Part shown: one piece after another, positions 44,211 to 53,402 of the stretch
Numbering within the stretch: position 1 is the first letter of the stretch
Layout: every line of letters begins with the position of its first letter
NCBI GenBank assembly: GCA_017557525.1
Contig: JAFYYN010000005.1
Coordinates: 34,774-98,773 of the forward strand
Source: Lachnospiraceae bacterium
Lineage (GTDB): Bacteria; Bacillota; Clostridia; Lachnospirales; Lachnospiraceae
Length of the DNA stretch: 64,000 nucleotides
Reading direction: 5' to 3'
Position numbers and translations under genes: made by a program
The notes under the pieces: generated by a model
What the model was told of the DNA's origin: nothing
Seen by the model: only the letters and a program-made list of their open reading frames with translations
The model's database searches: none

Positions 44211-44459
44211 ATGGATAATAACTCAGAAAACACAAGCCAAGTTAATCCGATATTAATGCAGTTTCTGGATGAAAATACATCGAAAGGAAAGCTGCAGATA
44301 ATAGAGAGATACGGGGATGAACTGGATGACAGGACCCTGAGCAATATCGAGGCAAGCCTTGATATTGTTGCTGCAAGCAACGACCACGATGACCGTATCG
44401 GTTACATCCGATCCAATTTAAAGGCGCGTGCACAGTTTGAAACAAATCGCCTGAGGTAA
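44211..44459 (+). CDS. Small unknown protein
   Basis: 82 residues, soluble and mainly helical (NPILMQFLDENTSKGKLQII, LSNIEASLDIVAASND, IRSNLKARAQFETNRLR). GGGGGG lies about 13 bases before the ATG. Not recognised. It follows the split gene by 34 bases and precedes a terminator, so it ends the transcript. Confidence 0.6.
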   Translation: MDNNSENTSQVNPILMQFLDENTSKGKLQIIERYGDELDDRTLSNIEASLDIVAASNDHDDRIGYIRSNLKARAQFETNRLR

Positions 44460-44487
44460 TACGGATTATATTCAAAAATAACAATGA

Positions 44488-44528
44488 AAAACGAGCTTCA
44501 GACAATTTATGTCTAATGCTCGTTTTTA
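44488..44528 (+). terminator. Terminator between the unknown gene and the minus-strand GT2 gene
   Basis: AAACGAGC pairs with GCTCGTTT, with an inner AGACA/TGTCT, followed by TTTTTATA. Confidence 0.82.
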
Positions 44529-44562
44529 TATTTTGGATAATATTATGAATTCCAATACATTA

Positions 44563-45576
44563 TTACTGACCAGATGAGTCATCACTCTCTTTGATAATAT
44601 ATACCGGTCGTTGTTTGATCTCTAAATAAATCCTTGCCATATACTGTCCCATTATACCTAGGAATAACAATACAATACCGCCCAATAGCAGCATCATAAG
44701 ATAAAGGGTGGGGAAACCGGCTACCGGGTCACCAAATACCAGTGTTTTTATGAAATGAACAAGACCTGTAATAAATGAGATCAGGCAGAAGATGATACCC
44801 AGCCAGGAGCATATCTTCAAAGGAACTTCGGAAAAACTTAGTAAAGCGTCAAATGAATACGATATCAGTTTACCGAAAGTCCACTTTGACTCGCCTGCCG
44901 GGCGTTCGCCCGTTTCAAATGGGAGCCATTTTGTATTAAAACCAACCCAGTTGAAAATTCCCTTAGAAAAACGGTTAGTCTCAGGCATCGAGATAATTGC
45001 ATTTATCATTGGGCGGTTCATCATACGAAAATCTGTTGCGCCGTTTACCATGTTTAGCTTTGAAAGCTTGTTCATCAGCTTAAAAAACATGGATGAGAAA
45101 TGTCTCCTGAAAAAGCCTTCTTTTTTTCTATCATCTCTATACATTGCTATGGAATCGTACGGATTTACGGGTAAAACTTTTGACATACTTGCATCAGTAT
45201 CTGCAGTTCCATCAGAAACGGAAGACCCTGTAAGCTCCCAGTACATCTTTGGCAGCAGTGCAGGCGGATGCTGCAGATCAGCGTCCATAAGCACAGCATA
45301 GTCACCCTTAGCATTTTTTAGACCTGCGAGGATTCCTGCTTCCTTGCCGAAATTCTTTGAAAAAGATATATAGCGTACGCTTTCATCTTTTTCATGAAAA
45401 CTCCTTAAAAGCTCCAGTGTGCTGTCACTCGAGCCGTCATCTACAAAAAGTACTTCGGTATTCAGTTCGTTTTTCTCAAAAAGTTCTTTCCTTACCGGTG
45501 TGATTGCCTCAATGAAGAGGGGCAGCACCTCCTGCTCATTAAAGCAGGGAACGATAATTGTAAGTAATCTATTCAT
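44563..45576 (-). CDS. Family 2 glycosyltransferase (polyprenyl-phosphate sugar transferase type)
   Basis: 337 residues. The GT-A domain starts LLTIIVPCFNEQEVLP and contains VLFVDDGSSDST, FSKNFGKEAGILAGL and the DAD-type motif VLMDADLQHPP; the C-terminus has two membrane helices (about 250-275 and 290-312) and MGQYMARIYLEIKQRP. This is the DPM1/GtrB-like class that makes polyprenyl-phosphate-linked sugars at the membrane. A serine/aspartate-rich insertion of about 25 residues lies after WELTG. A repeat A end (CTGATGAGGTGC) lies at about 45599 between this gene and the ABC-F gene. Confidence 0.88.
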   Translation of the reverse strand: MNRLLTIIVPCFNEQEVLPLFIEAITPVRKELFEKNELNTEVLFVDDGSSDSTLELLRSFHEKDESVRYISFSKNFGKEAGILAGLKNAKGDYAVLMDADLQHPPALLPKMYWELTGSSVSDGTADTDASMSKVLPVNPYDSIAMYRDDRKKEGFFRRHFSSMFFKLMNKLSKLNMVNGATDFRMMNRPMINAIISMPETNRFSKGIFNWVGFNTKWLPFETGERPAGESKWTFGKLISYSFDALLSFSEVPLKICSWLGIIFCLISFITGLVHFIKTLVFGDPVAGFPTLYLMMLLLGGIVLLFLGIMGQYMARIYLEIKQRPVYIIKESDDSSGQ

Positions 45577-45611
45577 GTCTGTCTTTTGTTGTTTAACTGA
45601 TGAGGTGCTAG

Positions 45612-47597
45612 TTAGGAATTCAATTTCTCGTACAGTTCTTCCCAGGTTTCCATAAGTTTTTCCAGTTCTAAAGAATTCTTTTCGTGTTCATTAGAAAGCT
45701 CAACTAATTTAGATGGAGATGAAGCAACCTCCGGTTTCTGCATTTCCTCATCTATTTCGGAATTGCGGGTTTCGAGCCTGTTGATCGCTTCTTCACATTT
45801 CTTAAATTCATTTTCCAGCTTTCTGGTTTCAGCCTGTTTTTTCTTGGCATTCTCCCAGTCCTCGCGGGAACCTTTGCAGGAACTGTTAGACTCTGTTATA
45901 TCGCCACAAGATGATGTGGGCAAGGTCGAACTGCCGGAGGAAGGCGCTTGACGGATGATATCAGTCTGTTTTTCCTCATGCAGCTTCAGTAATGCATCCC
46001 TTTTCTCAAGATAATAATCATAGGTACCGTCAAAGCAGAGGAAACCGTTATTCTTTAACTCCATTATCCTTGTGGCAGTCTTATTGATAAAATATCTGTC
46101 GTGCGAAACATAAACTACTGTACCTTTATATGAAGCTACAGCCTGCTCCAGTATTTCCTTGGAAATGATGTCAAGGTGGTTTGTAGGCTCATCAAGAAAA
46201 AGTAGATTGGCATCGGACAGCATAAGCTTTGCCAAGGAGACACGGCCCTTTTCACCACCGCTTAAGTCTCTTATTAGCTTAAAAACATCATCGCCTGTAA
46301 AAAGAAAGGCAGCAAGTACATTCCTGACTTTTGTATTATCCATATCAGGATATGTATCCTGTATTTCTTCAAATACAGTCTTATCAGGGTTTAAAACATG
46401 ATGCTCCTGATCATAATAACCGGTATAAACCTTTGCACCTAACTTAAAGCATCCGGCATCCGGCTCTAAGAGACCGTTAAGTATCTTCATGAGAGTGGTC
46501 TTACCGGTACCGTTTGCGCCGATTATAGCCACCTTGTCACCCTTTTTAACCTCAAAATCAACATTCTGGAAGAGAGTAACACCATCAAAACCCTTGGAAA
46601 GCCCTCTCACTGTCAGTACATCGTTACCGCTTTCAATATTTGGCTCAAGCCTTATATCCATCTCGGCATTTAGCTCCTTGGGGAGCTCGATGCGCTCGAC
46701 CTTGGCCAGCTGTTTTTCCCTGCTTTCAGCTCTTTTTATCGATTTTTCACGATTAAAGGATTTAAGCTTTTCAATGACCGCTTCCTGATGCTTTATGTCA
46801 CGCTGCTGGTTTAGATACTGCTTGATGAGGGCATCTCTTAACATCTTTTTCTTTTTGGAAAACTCAGTATAGTTGCCATCGTAGCTTGCAGCCTTGGTAT
46901 TTTCTATCTCAATAACCTTTGAAACTATCTTGTCAAGGAAATAACGGTCATGTGCTACAAGTATTACAGCACCCTTATATGCTCCTAAGAATCCTTCAAG
47001 CCATCTTATCGCGTCCATATCGAGGTGGTTCGTGGGCTCATCAAGCATGATTATATCAGGCTTTGAAAGCAGGAGCTTAGCTAAGGCTACTCTTGTTTTC
47101 TGACCACCTGAAAGAGTACTGACAGTTTTTGCAAACTCGTCATCTTCAAAACCTAAGCCCTTTAAAACACCTGTAACTTCACTTTTTACAGCATAGCCGT
47201 TTGCATTTTCAAACTCTGCGTTCATACGCGAGTAACGGTTAAGAGCCTGCTCTAATTCCTCACCTTCAAGATTTTTTAACGAATGCTCCATCCTCCGGAT
47301 GTTTTCCTCAAGAGCAAGGATATCAGCTTTTACTGAGAGGACCTCATCATATATGGTGTTTTCGTCAGTCAGGTTCTGAGTCTGAGTAAGTATGCCGATA
47401 CTGGCATCCTTTTGTATGGAAACAGTACCCGAATCAGGAGCTAATTCTCCGGTTATGATTTTAAGCAGAGTCGATTTACCGGCTCCGTTTATGCCTACGA
47501 TCGCCGCTTTCTGACCTGCCTCTATATGAAATGAAACTTCGGAAAGTATCACATCCGTTCCGAAGCTTTTTGTTATATTATTAACGGATAAAATCAA
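45612..47597 (-). CDS. ABC-F family ATPase (ribosome-associated type)
   Basis: 661 residues with two ATPase domains and no membrane segment. Domain 1 has GINGAGKSTLLK and LSGGQKTRVALAKLLL with LDEPTNHLD; domain 2 has GANGTGKTTLMK and LSGGEKGRVSLAKLML with LDEPTNHLD. Between them is a basic linker (NREKSIKRAESREKQLAK), and the C-terminus is a coiled coil (ENEFKKCEEAINRLE). Family members act on stalled ribosomes or confer antibiotic protection; a housekeeping Uup/YdiF-like role is more likely here. The start is TTG, preceded by AGGGGGAAAG. A minus-strand promoter lies at 47633-47661. Confidence 0.92.
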   Translation of the reverse strand: MILSVNNITKSFGTDVILSEVSFHIEAGQKAAIVGINGAGKSTLLKIITGELAPDSGTVSIQKDASIGILTQTQNLTDENTIYDEVLSVKADILALEENIRRMEHSLKNLEGEELEQALNRYSRMNAEFENANGYAVKSEVTGVLKGLGFEDDEFAKTVSTLSGGQKTRVALAKLLLSKPDIIMLDEPTNHLDMDAIRWLEGFLGAYKGAVILVAHDRYFLDKIVSKVIEIENTKAASYDGNYTEFSKKKKMLRDALIKQYLNQQRDIKHQEAVIEKLKSFNREKSIKRAESREKQLAKVERIELPKELNAEMDIRLEPNIESGNDVLTVRGLSKGFDGVTLFQNVDFEVKKGDKVAIIGANGTGKTTLMKILNGLLEPDAGCFKLGAKVYTGYYDQEHHVLNPDKTVFEEIQDTYPDMDNTKVRNVLAAFLFTGDDVFKLIRDLSGGEKGRVSLAKLMLSDANLLFLDEPTNHLDIISKEILEQAVASYKGTVVYVSHDRYFINKTATRIMELKNNGFLCFDGTYDYYLEKRDALLKLHEEKQTDIIRQAPSSGSSTLPTSSCGDITESNSSCKGSREDWENAKKKQAETRKLENEFKKCEEAINRLETRNSEIDEEMQKPEVASSPSKLVELSNEHEKNSLELEKLMETWEELYEKLNS

Positions 47598-47632
47598 TTT
47601 TCTTTCCCCCTAAACTTACAAGGATACAGTTT

Positions 47633-47661
47633 ATGATATATCGATTTAGGAAAAAGGTCAA
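47633..47661 (-). promoter_or_regulatory. Promoter of the ABC-F gene
   Basis: On the minus strand TTGACC (47661-47656), a 17-base spacer and TATCAT (47638-47633). Confidence 0.75.
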
Positions 47662-47687
47662 GGAATTTTATTATGACAAGGTATTAA

Positions 47688-47716
47688 TTGACAAAAAAGC
47701 CCTTTTGGGATAGAAT
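47688..47716 (+). promoter_or_regulatory. Promoter of the MutS-like pair
   Basis: TTGACA (47688-47693), a 17-base spacer and TAGAAT (47711-47716). It is divergent from the ABC-F promoter 27 bases away. Confidence 0.82.
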
Positions 47717-47788
47717 AAAGTGGGTTAATTTAGTAAGAAGGATACAGTTGTAAAGCATGATAAATAACTGCAGATTAGCGGGGTTGTT

Positions 47789-49498
47789 ATGGGATTTGAA
47801 AGTGTTTTAGATTTAAAGGAGCCGGTAAAAGGCGTTACGAGACCGGCATTTTTCCTGGATCTGAATATAGACCAGATATTGGAAAGGATAACAAAGGGCG
47901 ACAGAAAGGTTTTGGAGTACTTTGAGCATTTTCCTCTGGATGCGGAGTGCGAGAATTACAGGCATGATGTGTATGAGGACATAAAGAAAAATGCGCTGTA
48001 TGATGCATTGCTTGAGTTTACTGCTGACTATAACGAGTTTAGGGATATAGAGAGCAAAAAGAAGAGTACAAGGATAGACCTGCAGAGACCTGTTTGGCAT
48101 TTCTGGGGCATGGAGATATATACCGATAGCCTATTAAAACTAAAAAAAGCGCTTGAAAATGCGGATCTGCAATCAGAGGGGCTGAAGAGCTTAAGAGAGC
48201 TGCTTAAAGATTATACCGGTGCTTCAGAGTTTTGCACGATGGCGGAAAAATCCAAAAAGCTAAAGGAAGCCCTACTTGGTCTTACGGTTATTGCAAACTA
48301 TGAAAATGGAAGGATCCAGGTATTTGTCGAGGATGATAAAGAATCTGATGCATCATCAAAAATTACTGTTAAGAGTAATAACAAGGATGATAGATCAGAT
48401 ACCGACATAGAAAATAACAAAGCAAATAGTCAGAACGCCGGAAAAGATGTCAAAGAAGACAATGACAACAATGATGATGACGAGCAAGACCTTGCAGAGT
48501 ATGAGGATTTCTTAAAGCAGATCTGCGATGTGAATGAAAAGGAATTTGTAAATCCTTTTGCAATAACGGACGAGCTTACAAGCTTTGAACAGGAAATAGT
48601 TAAGATTGTAGCAAAACGAAATCCTGAGATATTTAAGGAAGCAGAAAAGCTCTTTAAGGACAAACCGGAATTTGAAGATAACGTATTTTCAAGACTTGCG
48701 GACGAGCTGAGGTTTTATCTTTCTTTCTTTGAGTTTGAGCAGAAAATGATAAAGCTTGGGTTTGATTTCTGCAGACCGCAAGCATGTGAAAATGCTCACG
48801 GACAGACTGGAACGGGTGGTACTGGTGGAGAGAAAGCCGGCAATTCCGATATTAGTGCAGAAGGTCTCTATGATCTGGCCCTTGCCTGTGTAAACAGTGA
48901 AAAGGGAAAACCTGTTATCAGCAATGATTTTATATTTGAGAAAAACGAACTTTTCTTTGTACTTACCGGACCTAATCAGGGCGGAAAGACGACCTTTGCA
49001 AGGAGCCTTGGGCAGTTGATTTATTTTACAAAGATAGGTCTTGATGTACCGGCAAAATCTGCAGCAGTACCTTATTTCTCAGATATACTTACACATTTTT
49101 CCGTAGAGGAGAGTGTCGAGACAGGCCGTGGAAAGCTGATGGAAGAGCTTGTGCGTCTTTCACCTATGATGAAGGAATACAAGGATAACGCATTTGTTGT
49201 AATCAACGAGCTTTTCACAACTGCAGCCAATTATGATGCCATAATAATGGGTCAGAATGTACTTAAGCATTTCCTTGATGAAGGCTGTCATGGTATATAT
49301 GTAACTCATCTCAGGGAACTCTGCGACATCGATGAACGTATAGTCGGGCTTTCAGCACAGCTTGATGAAAACGGAAAGCAGAACTTTAAGATACTGAAAA
49401 AAGCAGTTGATTACGAGGGCTGCGCCAGAAATCAGGTTGAGAAATACGAGCTCGGGTATGAGAGCCTAAAAGAACGGCTTAGAAATATGGGGATATAG
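47789..49498 (+). CDS. MutS-like ATPase 1 (no mismatch-recognition domain)
   Basis: 569 residues. The C-terminal 230 form the MutS domain V ATPase: Walker A LTGPNQGGKTTFARSLG, the SVEESVETGRGKLMEEL segment, Walker B AFVVINELFT and THLRELCDID. The N-terminal half resembles the core/lever region but lacks the mismatch-binding domain with its FxE motif. An acidic low-complexity insertion is near residues 190-250 (DNNDDDEQDLAEYED). A second copy follows 6 bases downstream. Such proteins are MutS homologues outside classic mismatch repair; the role is unknown. Confidence 0.85.
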   Translation: MGFESVLDLKEPVKGVTRPAFFLDLNIDQILERITKGDRKVLEYFEHFPLDAECENYRHDVYEDIKKNALYDALLEFTADYNEFRDIESKKKSTRIDLQRPVWHFWGMEIYTDSLLKLKKALENADLQSEGLKSLRELLKDYTGASEFCTMAEKSKKLKEALLGLTVIANYENGRIQVFVEDDKESDASSKITVKSNNKDDRSDTDIENNKANSQNAGKDVKEDNDNNDDDEQDLAEYEDFLKQICDVNEKEFVNPFAITDELTSFEQEIVKIVAKRNPEIFKEAEKLFKDKPEFEDNVFSRLADELRFYLSFFEFEQKMIKLGFDFCRPQACENAHGQTGTGGTGGEKAGNSDISAEGLYDLALACVNSEKGKPVISNDFIFEKNELFFVLTGPNQGGKTTFARSLGQLIYFTKIGLDVPAKSAAVPYFSDILTHFSVEESVETGRGKLMEELVRLSPMMKEYKDNAFVVINELFTTAANYDAIIMGQNVLKHFLDEGCHGIYVTHLRELCDIDERIVGLSAQLDENGKQNFKILKKAVDYEGCARNQVEKYELGYESLKERLRNMGI

Positions 49499-49504
49499 AA
49501 CAGA

Positions 49505-51157
49505 ATGAATGCATTTCTTTTATATAAGGACCGTGAATTTGTCGGAGCGACCAGGTACTTTGATGCCAAGTCAATAGTACAGGACCTTGGGCTTAAAACC
49601 CTTTATATGAATGCCGGCAAGGATGTGGTATTTGAAAACGGAGTAGCAAAACAGATCAAGGAACAGGATCCTTTTATATCTGATACTATGAGCAAGGTGA
49701 TGGTTTCACCGCTTGTTACAAAGGAAGAAATCCTGTACCGTCAGAAAATCTTAAAAGACTGCCTTGAAAATGAGGACTTTATCAAAAATCTTTACAAGGA
49801 AGCAACAAGGATTGTGGTAGAGTGGGACAAGCTTGGCAGAAAAACTACCGGATATTCCGGCAGGTCAGATAATGCCGGATGGGCGGTAACGCAGATACAT
49901 CTGACGACACTCTTTGCAGAGGGGCTAAAGAAAATCAAGAAGCTGCTTAAGGGCAGTGCCATACTGTTTTCGTCAGAAGGGTTAAAGAATCTTGCAAAGA
50001 GACTTAACGAGGAATTCAGTGACGATTATGAGCATAAGATAGATAAGCTCTTAAATGATGTCGCATTTTACGTAAAGGAAAGCGAGGACAAGGACGGAGC
50101 TCTCTATGTTTATACTCCAAAGCTGACGCTTAAGGGAAAGATCGGAGCAGGTCTCAAATTGAGGGATGTAAAACTTAAAAACGTGACCTCGTCCATGATC
50201 AGATATAGAAATCCCAAGAGCACTATTTCAAAGATAGTAGAGTTCAAAAATTCACTTACCCCTGATTCATTTTCAAACAAAATGACTCCGATAATAGAGA
50301 AACAGATAGTTGAGCTCGAACAGAATACAGTAAATTATATTATGACATTTACTATGGAGTTTCTTGAAAGCTTTTCGGGATTTTTTGATCAGCTGCTGTT
50401 TCAGACCGCATTTTACAGGGGCGCTGTAAACCTGACCCATCACATGAAAAGAATAGGGATTGATTACTGCTACCCTACGATATGCGAGAATGAAAGACTG
50501 GCATTTTCCGAATTAAAGGAATTTGTCATGTGCATGGAGCAGCGTGTAAATGCTGTCGGTAATACATGTAACATCCAGAACAAAATGCTGGTCATCATTA
50601 CCGGAGCAAATCAGGGCGGAAAGTCAACTTTCCTTAGGAGCGTCGGTATAGCGCAGGTTATGATGCAGGCAGGGCTCCAGGTAGCGGCTGAAAGCTTCTC
50701 GAGCGGTATATTTACTTCGCTGTTTACTCATTTCACCAGGCGTGAGGATTCTGCGATGAACAGCGGCCGTCTGGATGAGGAACTGGGACGCATGAACTCC
50801 ATCATTAATCATCTGGATAAGGCATCACTGGTGCTTTTAAATGAGTCATTTGCGACAACTACCGAGATAGACGGTTCGATCATTGCATATGATATCATAA
50901 AGGCATTAAATGAAGCGGGAGTAAAGATCATAACGGTTACGCATCTACTCTCGTTTGCAAGAAAAATGTATGCAGAAACAGAAGAGAAGGAAAAGAACAA
51001 CGAGCATTCGGATATCACATTCTTCTGTGCCGAGCGAAAAGAAAACGGTGTAAGAACATACAAGATGATACAGAGCGTCCCTGAGCTTACAAGCTTTGGA
51101 CTTGACCTGTATTCTGATGTGATAGGGAAGCCCACTATCTACTCTGAGGTTTCTTAA
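49505..51157 (+). CDS. MutS-like ATPase 2, partner of the preceding gene
   Basis: 550 residues, with the same layout as its neighbour: an N-terminal helical half, then the ATPase with Walker A ITGANQGGKSTFLRSVG, EDSAMNSGRLDEELGRM, Walker B LVLLNESFATTTE and TVTHLLSFARKM. Gln replaces the usual Met in both Walker A motifs (MutS: GPNMGGKS). The two proteins are diverged, which suggests a heterodimer like eukaryotic MSH pairs. No nuclease or MutL gene is adjacent. The ribosome site is weak, which with the 6-base gap suggests coupled translation. Confidence 0.85.
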   Translation: MNAFLLYKDREFVGATRYFDAKSIVQDLGLKTLYMNAGKDVVFENGVAKQIKEQDPFISDTMSKVMVSPLVTKEEILYRQKILKDCLENEDFIKNLYKEATRIVVEWDKLGRKTTGYSGRSDNAGWAVTQIHLTTLFAEGLKKIKKLLKGSAILFSSEGLKNLAKRLNEEFSDDYEHKIDKLLNDVAFYVKESEDKDGALYVYTPKLTLKGKIGAGLKLRDVKLKNVTSSMIRYRNPKSTISKIVEFKNSLTPDSFSNKMTPIIEKQIVELEQNTVNYIMTFTMEFLESFSGFFDQLLFQTAFYRGAVNLTHHMKRIGIDYCYPTICENERLAFSELKEFVMCMEQRVNAVGNTCNIQNKMLVIITGANQGGKSTFLRSVGIAQVMMQAGLQVAAESFSSGIFTSLFTHFTRREDSAMNSGRLDEELGRMNSIINHLDKASLVLLNESFATTTEIDGSIIAYDIIKALNEAGVKIITVTHLLSFARKMYAETEEKEKNNEHSDITFFCAERKENGVRTYKMIQSVPELTSFGLDLYSDVIGKPTIYSEVS

Positions 51158-51180
51158 ATATGTAATAGATACCTTATAAA

Positions 51181-51231
51181 AGCCTTCCCCTTGGAGGGGA
51201 AGGTGTCTGCGAAGCAGACGAATGAGGTGTT
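51181..51231 (+). repeat. Repeat A, full-length copy
   Basis: AGCCTTCCCCTTGGAGGGGA, AGGTGTCTGCGAAGCAGACG and AATGAGGTGTT in order. The palindromes are intact. It follows the MutS pair. Confidence 0.9.
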
Positions 51232-51265
51232 TTCTAAAATATTCAGATTACAATAGGTTTATAAA

Positions 51266-53260
51266 ATGAATCGTAAGGAATTAAAAAACAGAGGACTTGA
51301 CATATTAAAGACACATTATTGGATCATAGTTCTCATCATGGCGTTTACTTCTTTTATAGGTGTTGAGAATGCATCGTCATTCGGGTCACTGAAAAAAGCG
51401 CTTTCAAGAGAAGTATCACTGGATACTGACGGTATATCGAACACGGTACTTGATGAAAGATTTGGCGGCATAGCCGATGTATTCCAGTATGTATCAAGCG
51501 GTTTCGGAGCCGACAAGGTCTGGGACAGTACAACAAAGCTCAAAGACAATATAGTTGACAGCGGAGAAAAGATCAAAGATGGTCTGGCCGTAGGACTTGC
51601 CGAGGGAAAGGACTCTTTGATCGACGGCGTTATCGGTATAAAAGACGGCTTGACCGGAGTCAAGGACAGCGTCTCACAAGTGACCGGCAATATAGAGGGA
51701 AACACAGAGCCGTCCTATATCGGACCTGTAGAGGTCGGAAAGACACAGGGCGTATTTGCAAGCATAGCAAACGCACTTACCTCAGGAAAGCTTTTTACCA
51801 AGCTGTTTACAGGTATCGCATCGATAGTAAGATCGGACAATATTGCATCCATCATTATCATAGCCATAATGATGCTCATGGCGATATTTATCTGGTATTT
51901 TGTACTTAGTGTATTTAAGGTAGTATCCATCCGTTTTGTATTAGAGTCAAGAACATATGAAAGCGTTCCGATAAGGCGTGTTTTTTATCTTATAAAAGCC
52001 GGCAGATGGTTCCAGACATCCTGGGCGCTGTTTACCACAACGATCATCACCGCACTATGGTCACTTACACTGTTTGGCGGATTTGTAAAAGCATATCAGT
52101 ATATGCTGGTACCGTACATTTTGTCAGAAAATCCTTCTGTATCAGGAAAAGAAGCAAGAAGGCTTTCTACCAAAATGATGGACGGACATAAATGGGAAGC
52201 CTTTAAGCTTAGCATGTCATTTTTGGGCTGGAGAGTGCTTTCGCTGTTTACCTTTGGGTTACTTGAGCTGTTCTTCGTAAATGCCTATGAGGCAGCAGTA
52301 TTCGGCGAATACTATGCAGAGCTGAGAATTGACATAAAGAAGAAAAAGAAGGAAATCCCTGAAGTTGAACTGTTAAATGACAGATTCCTTTATGTAAAGG
52401 CTGATGATGAGCATATAGATGAGGCTTATGCCGATATTAAGTCATTGGCAGAAGAAGAGCTGCCGGTACCTCAGAAAATGAGAGGTGTCAGCGGATTTAT
52501 CGCCAGGAATTTCGGAGTGGTGCTTTTTGCAAACAAGGAGGAAAAGAAGCTCTGTGAATATGAAGAGCATCAGCTTAAAGTAAAAACCAGACAGGATGTA
52601 TTTGATAAGAAAATATATCCGTTTAGATTATTCCCTGCGTACAGGAAGACATTCCTGCATGCAATGACACCGAATATAGAGTTTCTGCATTATGTACGCA
52701 GATATTCGGTATGGTCGATCATTCTCATGTTTTTCATGTTCTCATTTATGGGCTGGCTATGGGAAATCGCAATCCATCTCTATGAGGACGGAGTATTTGT
52801 AAACAGAGGATTTTTAAACGGACCGTATGTCCCTATCTACGGTGCAGGCAGTATTTTGATACTTATCCTGTTAAACAGGTTCCGCAGCAAACCGGTACTT
52901 GAGTTTACAAGCATCATAGTACTTTGCGGTGTTATGGAATATACCACTGCCACTGTACTTGATTTCATGTATCACGCAAAATGGTGGGACTACAGCGGGT
53001 ATTTTCTGAACATCCAGGGAAGGATATGCGCAGAAGGACTGCTGATATTTGGAGTTTTCGGATCCCTGGTAGTTTATTTCTTAGGGCCTGTCTTTGACAA
53101 CCTGTTTAGACGTTGGCGCCTCAGGATCGTGGCACCGATCTGTATCATGCTGCTGTTGGTATTTATGGGAGACATAATATATTCGAGTTCCAACCCCAAT
53201 ACCGGTGCAGGCATTACAGATTATCCTGCCCAGCATCCGAAAGACAATCTTACTGAGTAG
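51266..53260 (+). CDS. Large membrane protein: DUF975-like N-terminus and PF06541 (ABC transporter type IV-like) C-terminus
   Basis: 664 residues. The N-terminal part has a helix near 15-33, an extracytoplasmic segment of amphipathic repeats (VGLAEGKDSLIDGVIGIKDG) and several helices to about 370, resembling DUF975. Residues about 470-650 match the putative ABC-transporter type IV permease family (PF06541): FSFMGWLWEIAIHLYEDG, NRGFLNGPYVPIYGAGS and CGVMEYTTATVLDFMYHAKWWDYSG. No ATPase gene is next to it, so transport is not established. The combination of the two domains in one chain is notable. The ribosome site is weak. Confidence 0.75.
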   Translation: MNRKELKNRGLDILKTHYWIIVLIMAFTSFIGVENASSFGSLKKALSREVSLDTDGISNTVLDERFGGIADVFQYVSSGFGADKVWDSTTKLKDNIVDSGEKIKDGLAVGLAEGKDSLIDGVIGIKDGLTGVKDSVSQVTGNIEGNTEPSYIGPVEVGKTQGVFASIANALTSGKLFTKLFTGIASIVRSDNIASIIIIAIMMLMAIFIWYFVLSVFKVVSIRFVLESRTYESVPIRRVFYLIKAGRWFQTSWALFTTTIITALWSLTLFGGFVKAYQYMLVPYILSENPSVSGKEARRLSTKMMDGHKWEAFKLSMSFLGWRVLSLFTFGLLELFFVNAYEAAVFGEYYAELRIDIKKKKKEIPEVELLNDRFLYVKADDEHIDEAYADIKSLAEEELPVPQKMRGVSGFIARNFGVVLFANKEEKKLCEYEEHQLKVKTRQDVFDKKIYPFRLFPAYRKTFLHAMTPNIEFLHYVRRYSVWSIILMFFMFSFMGWLWEIAIHLYEDGVFVNRGFLNGPYVPIYGAGSILILILLNRFRSKPVLEFTSIIVLCGVMEYTTATVLDFMYHAKWWDYSGYFLNIQGRICAEGLLIFGVFGSLVVYFLGPVFDNLFRRWRLRIVAPICIMLLLVFMGDIIYSSSNPNTGAGITDYPAQHPKDNLTE

Positions 53261-53385
53261 TCGTTCTGAGGTACTACTCCACCACTTCGTGGCGGAGCCA
53301 TGTCAAACGCTCCGTTGGAGCATTCGACGTAGGACGGTTCTGCGGTTGAATCTGATTGAAAAGCCTTCCCCTTTCATTTTTAATT
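53261..53385 (+). repeat. Composite repeat debris between membrane-protein genes
   Basis: GAGGTACTACTCCACCAC with GTGGCGGAG (hairpin CCACCAC TTCGTGGCGG), then CGCTCC GTT GGAGCG-like and CATTCGACGTAGGACGGTTCTG, which joins repeat C to the GGACGGTTCTG core of repeat B, and a truncated AAAGCCTTCCCCTTT of repeat A. No gene is seen. Confidence 0.65.
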
Positions 53386-53402
53386 TGGAGTAATTTGTTA
53401 GT

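Noticed and set aside
45419-46788. Plus-strand open frames opposite the GT2 and ABC-F genes
   Set aside because: They are shadows of strongly conserved minus-strand genes and have no ribosome sites.
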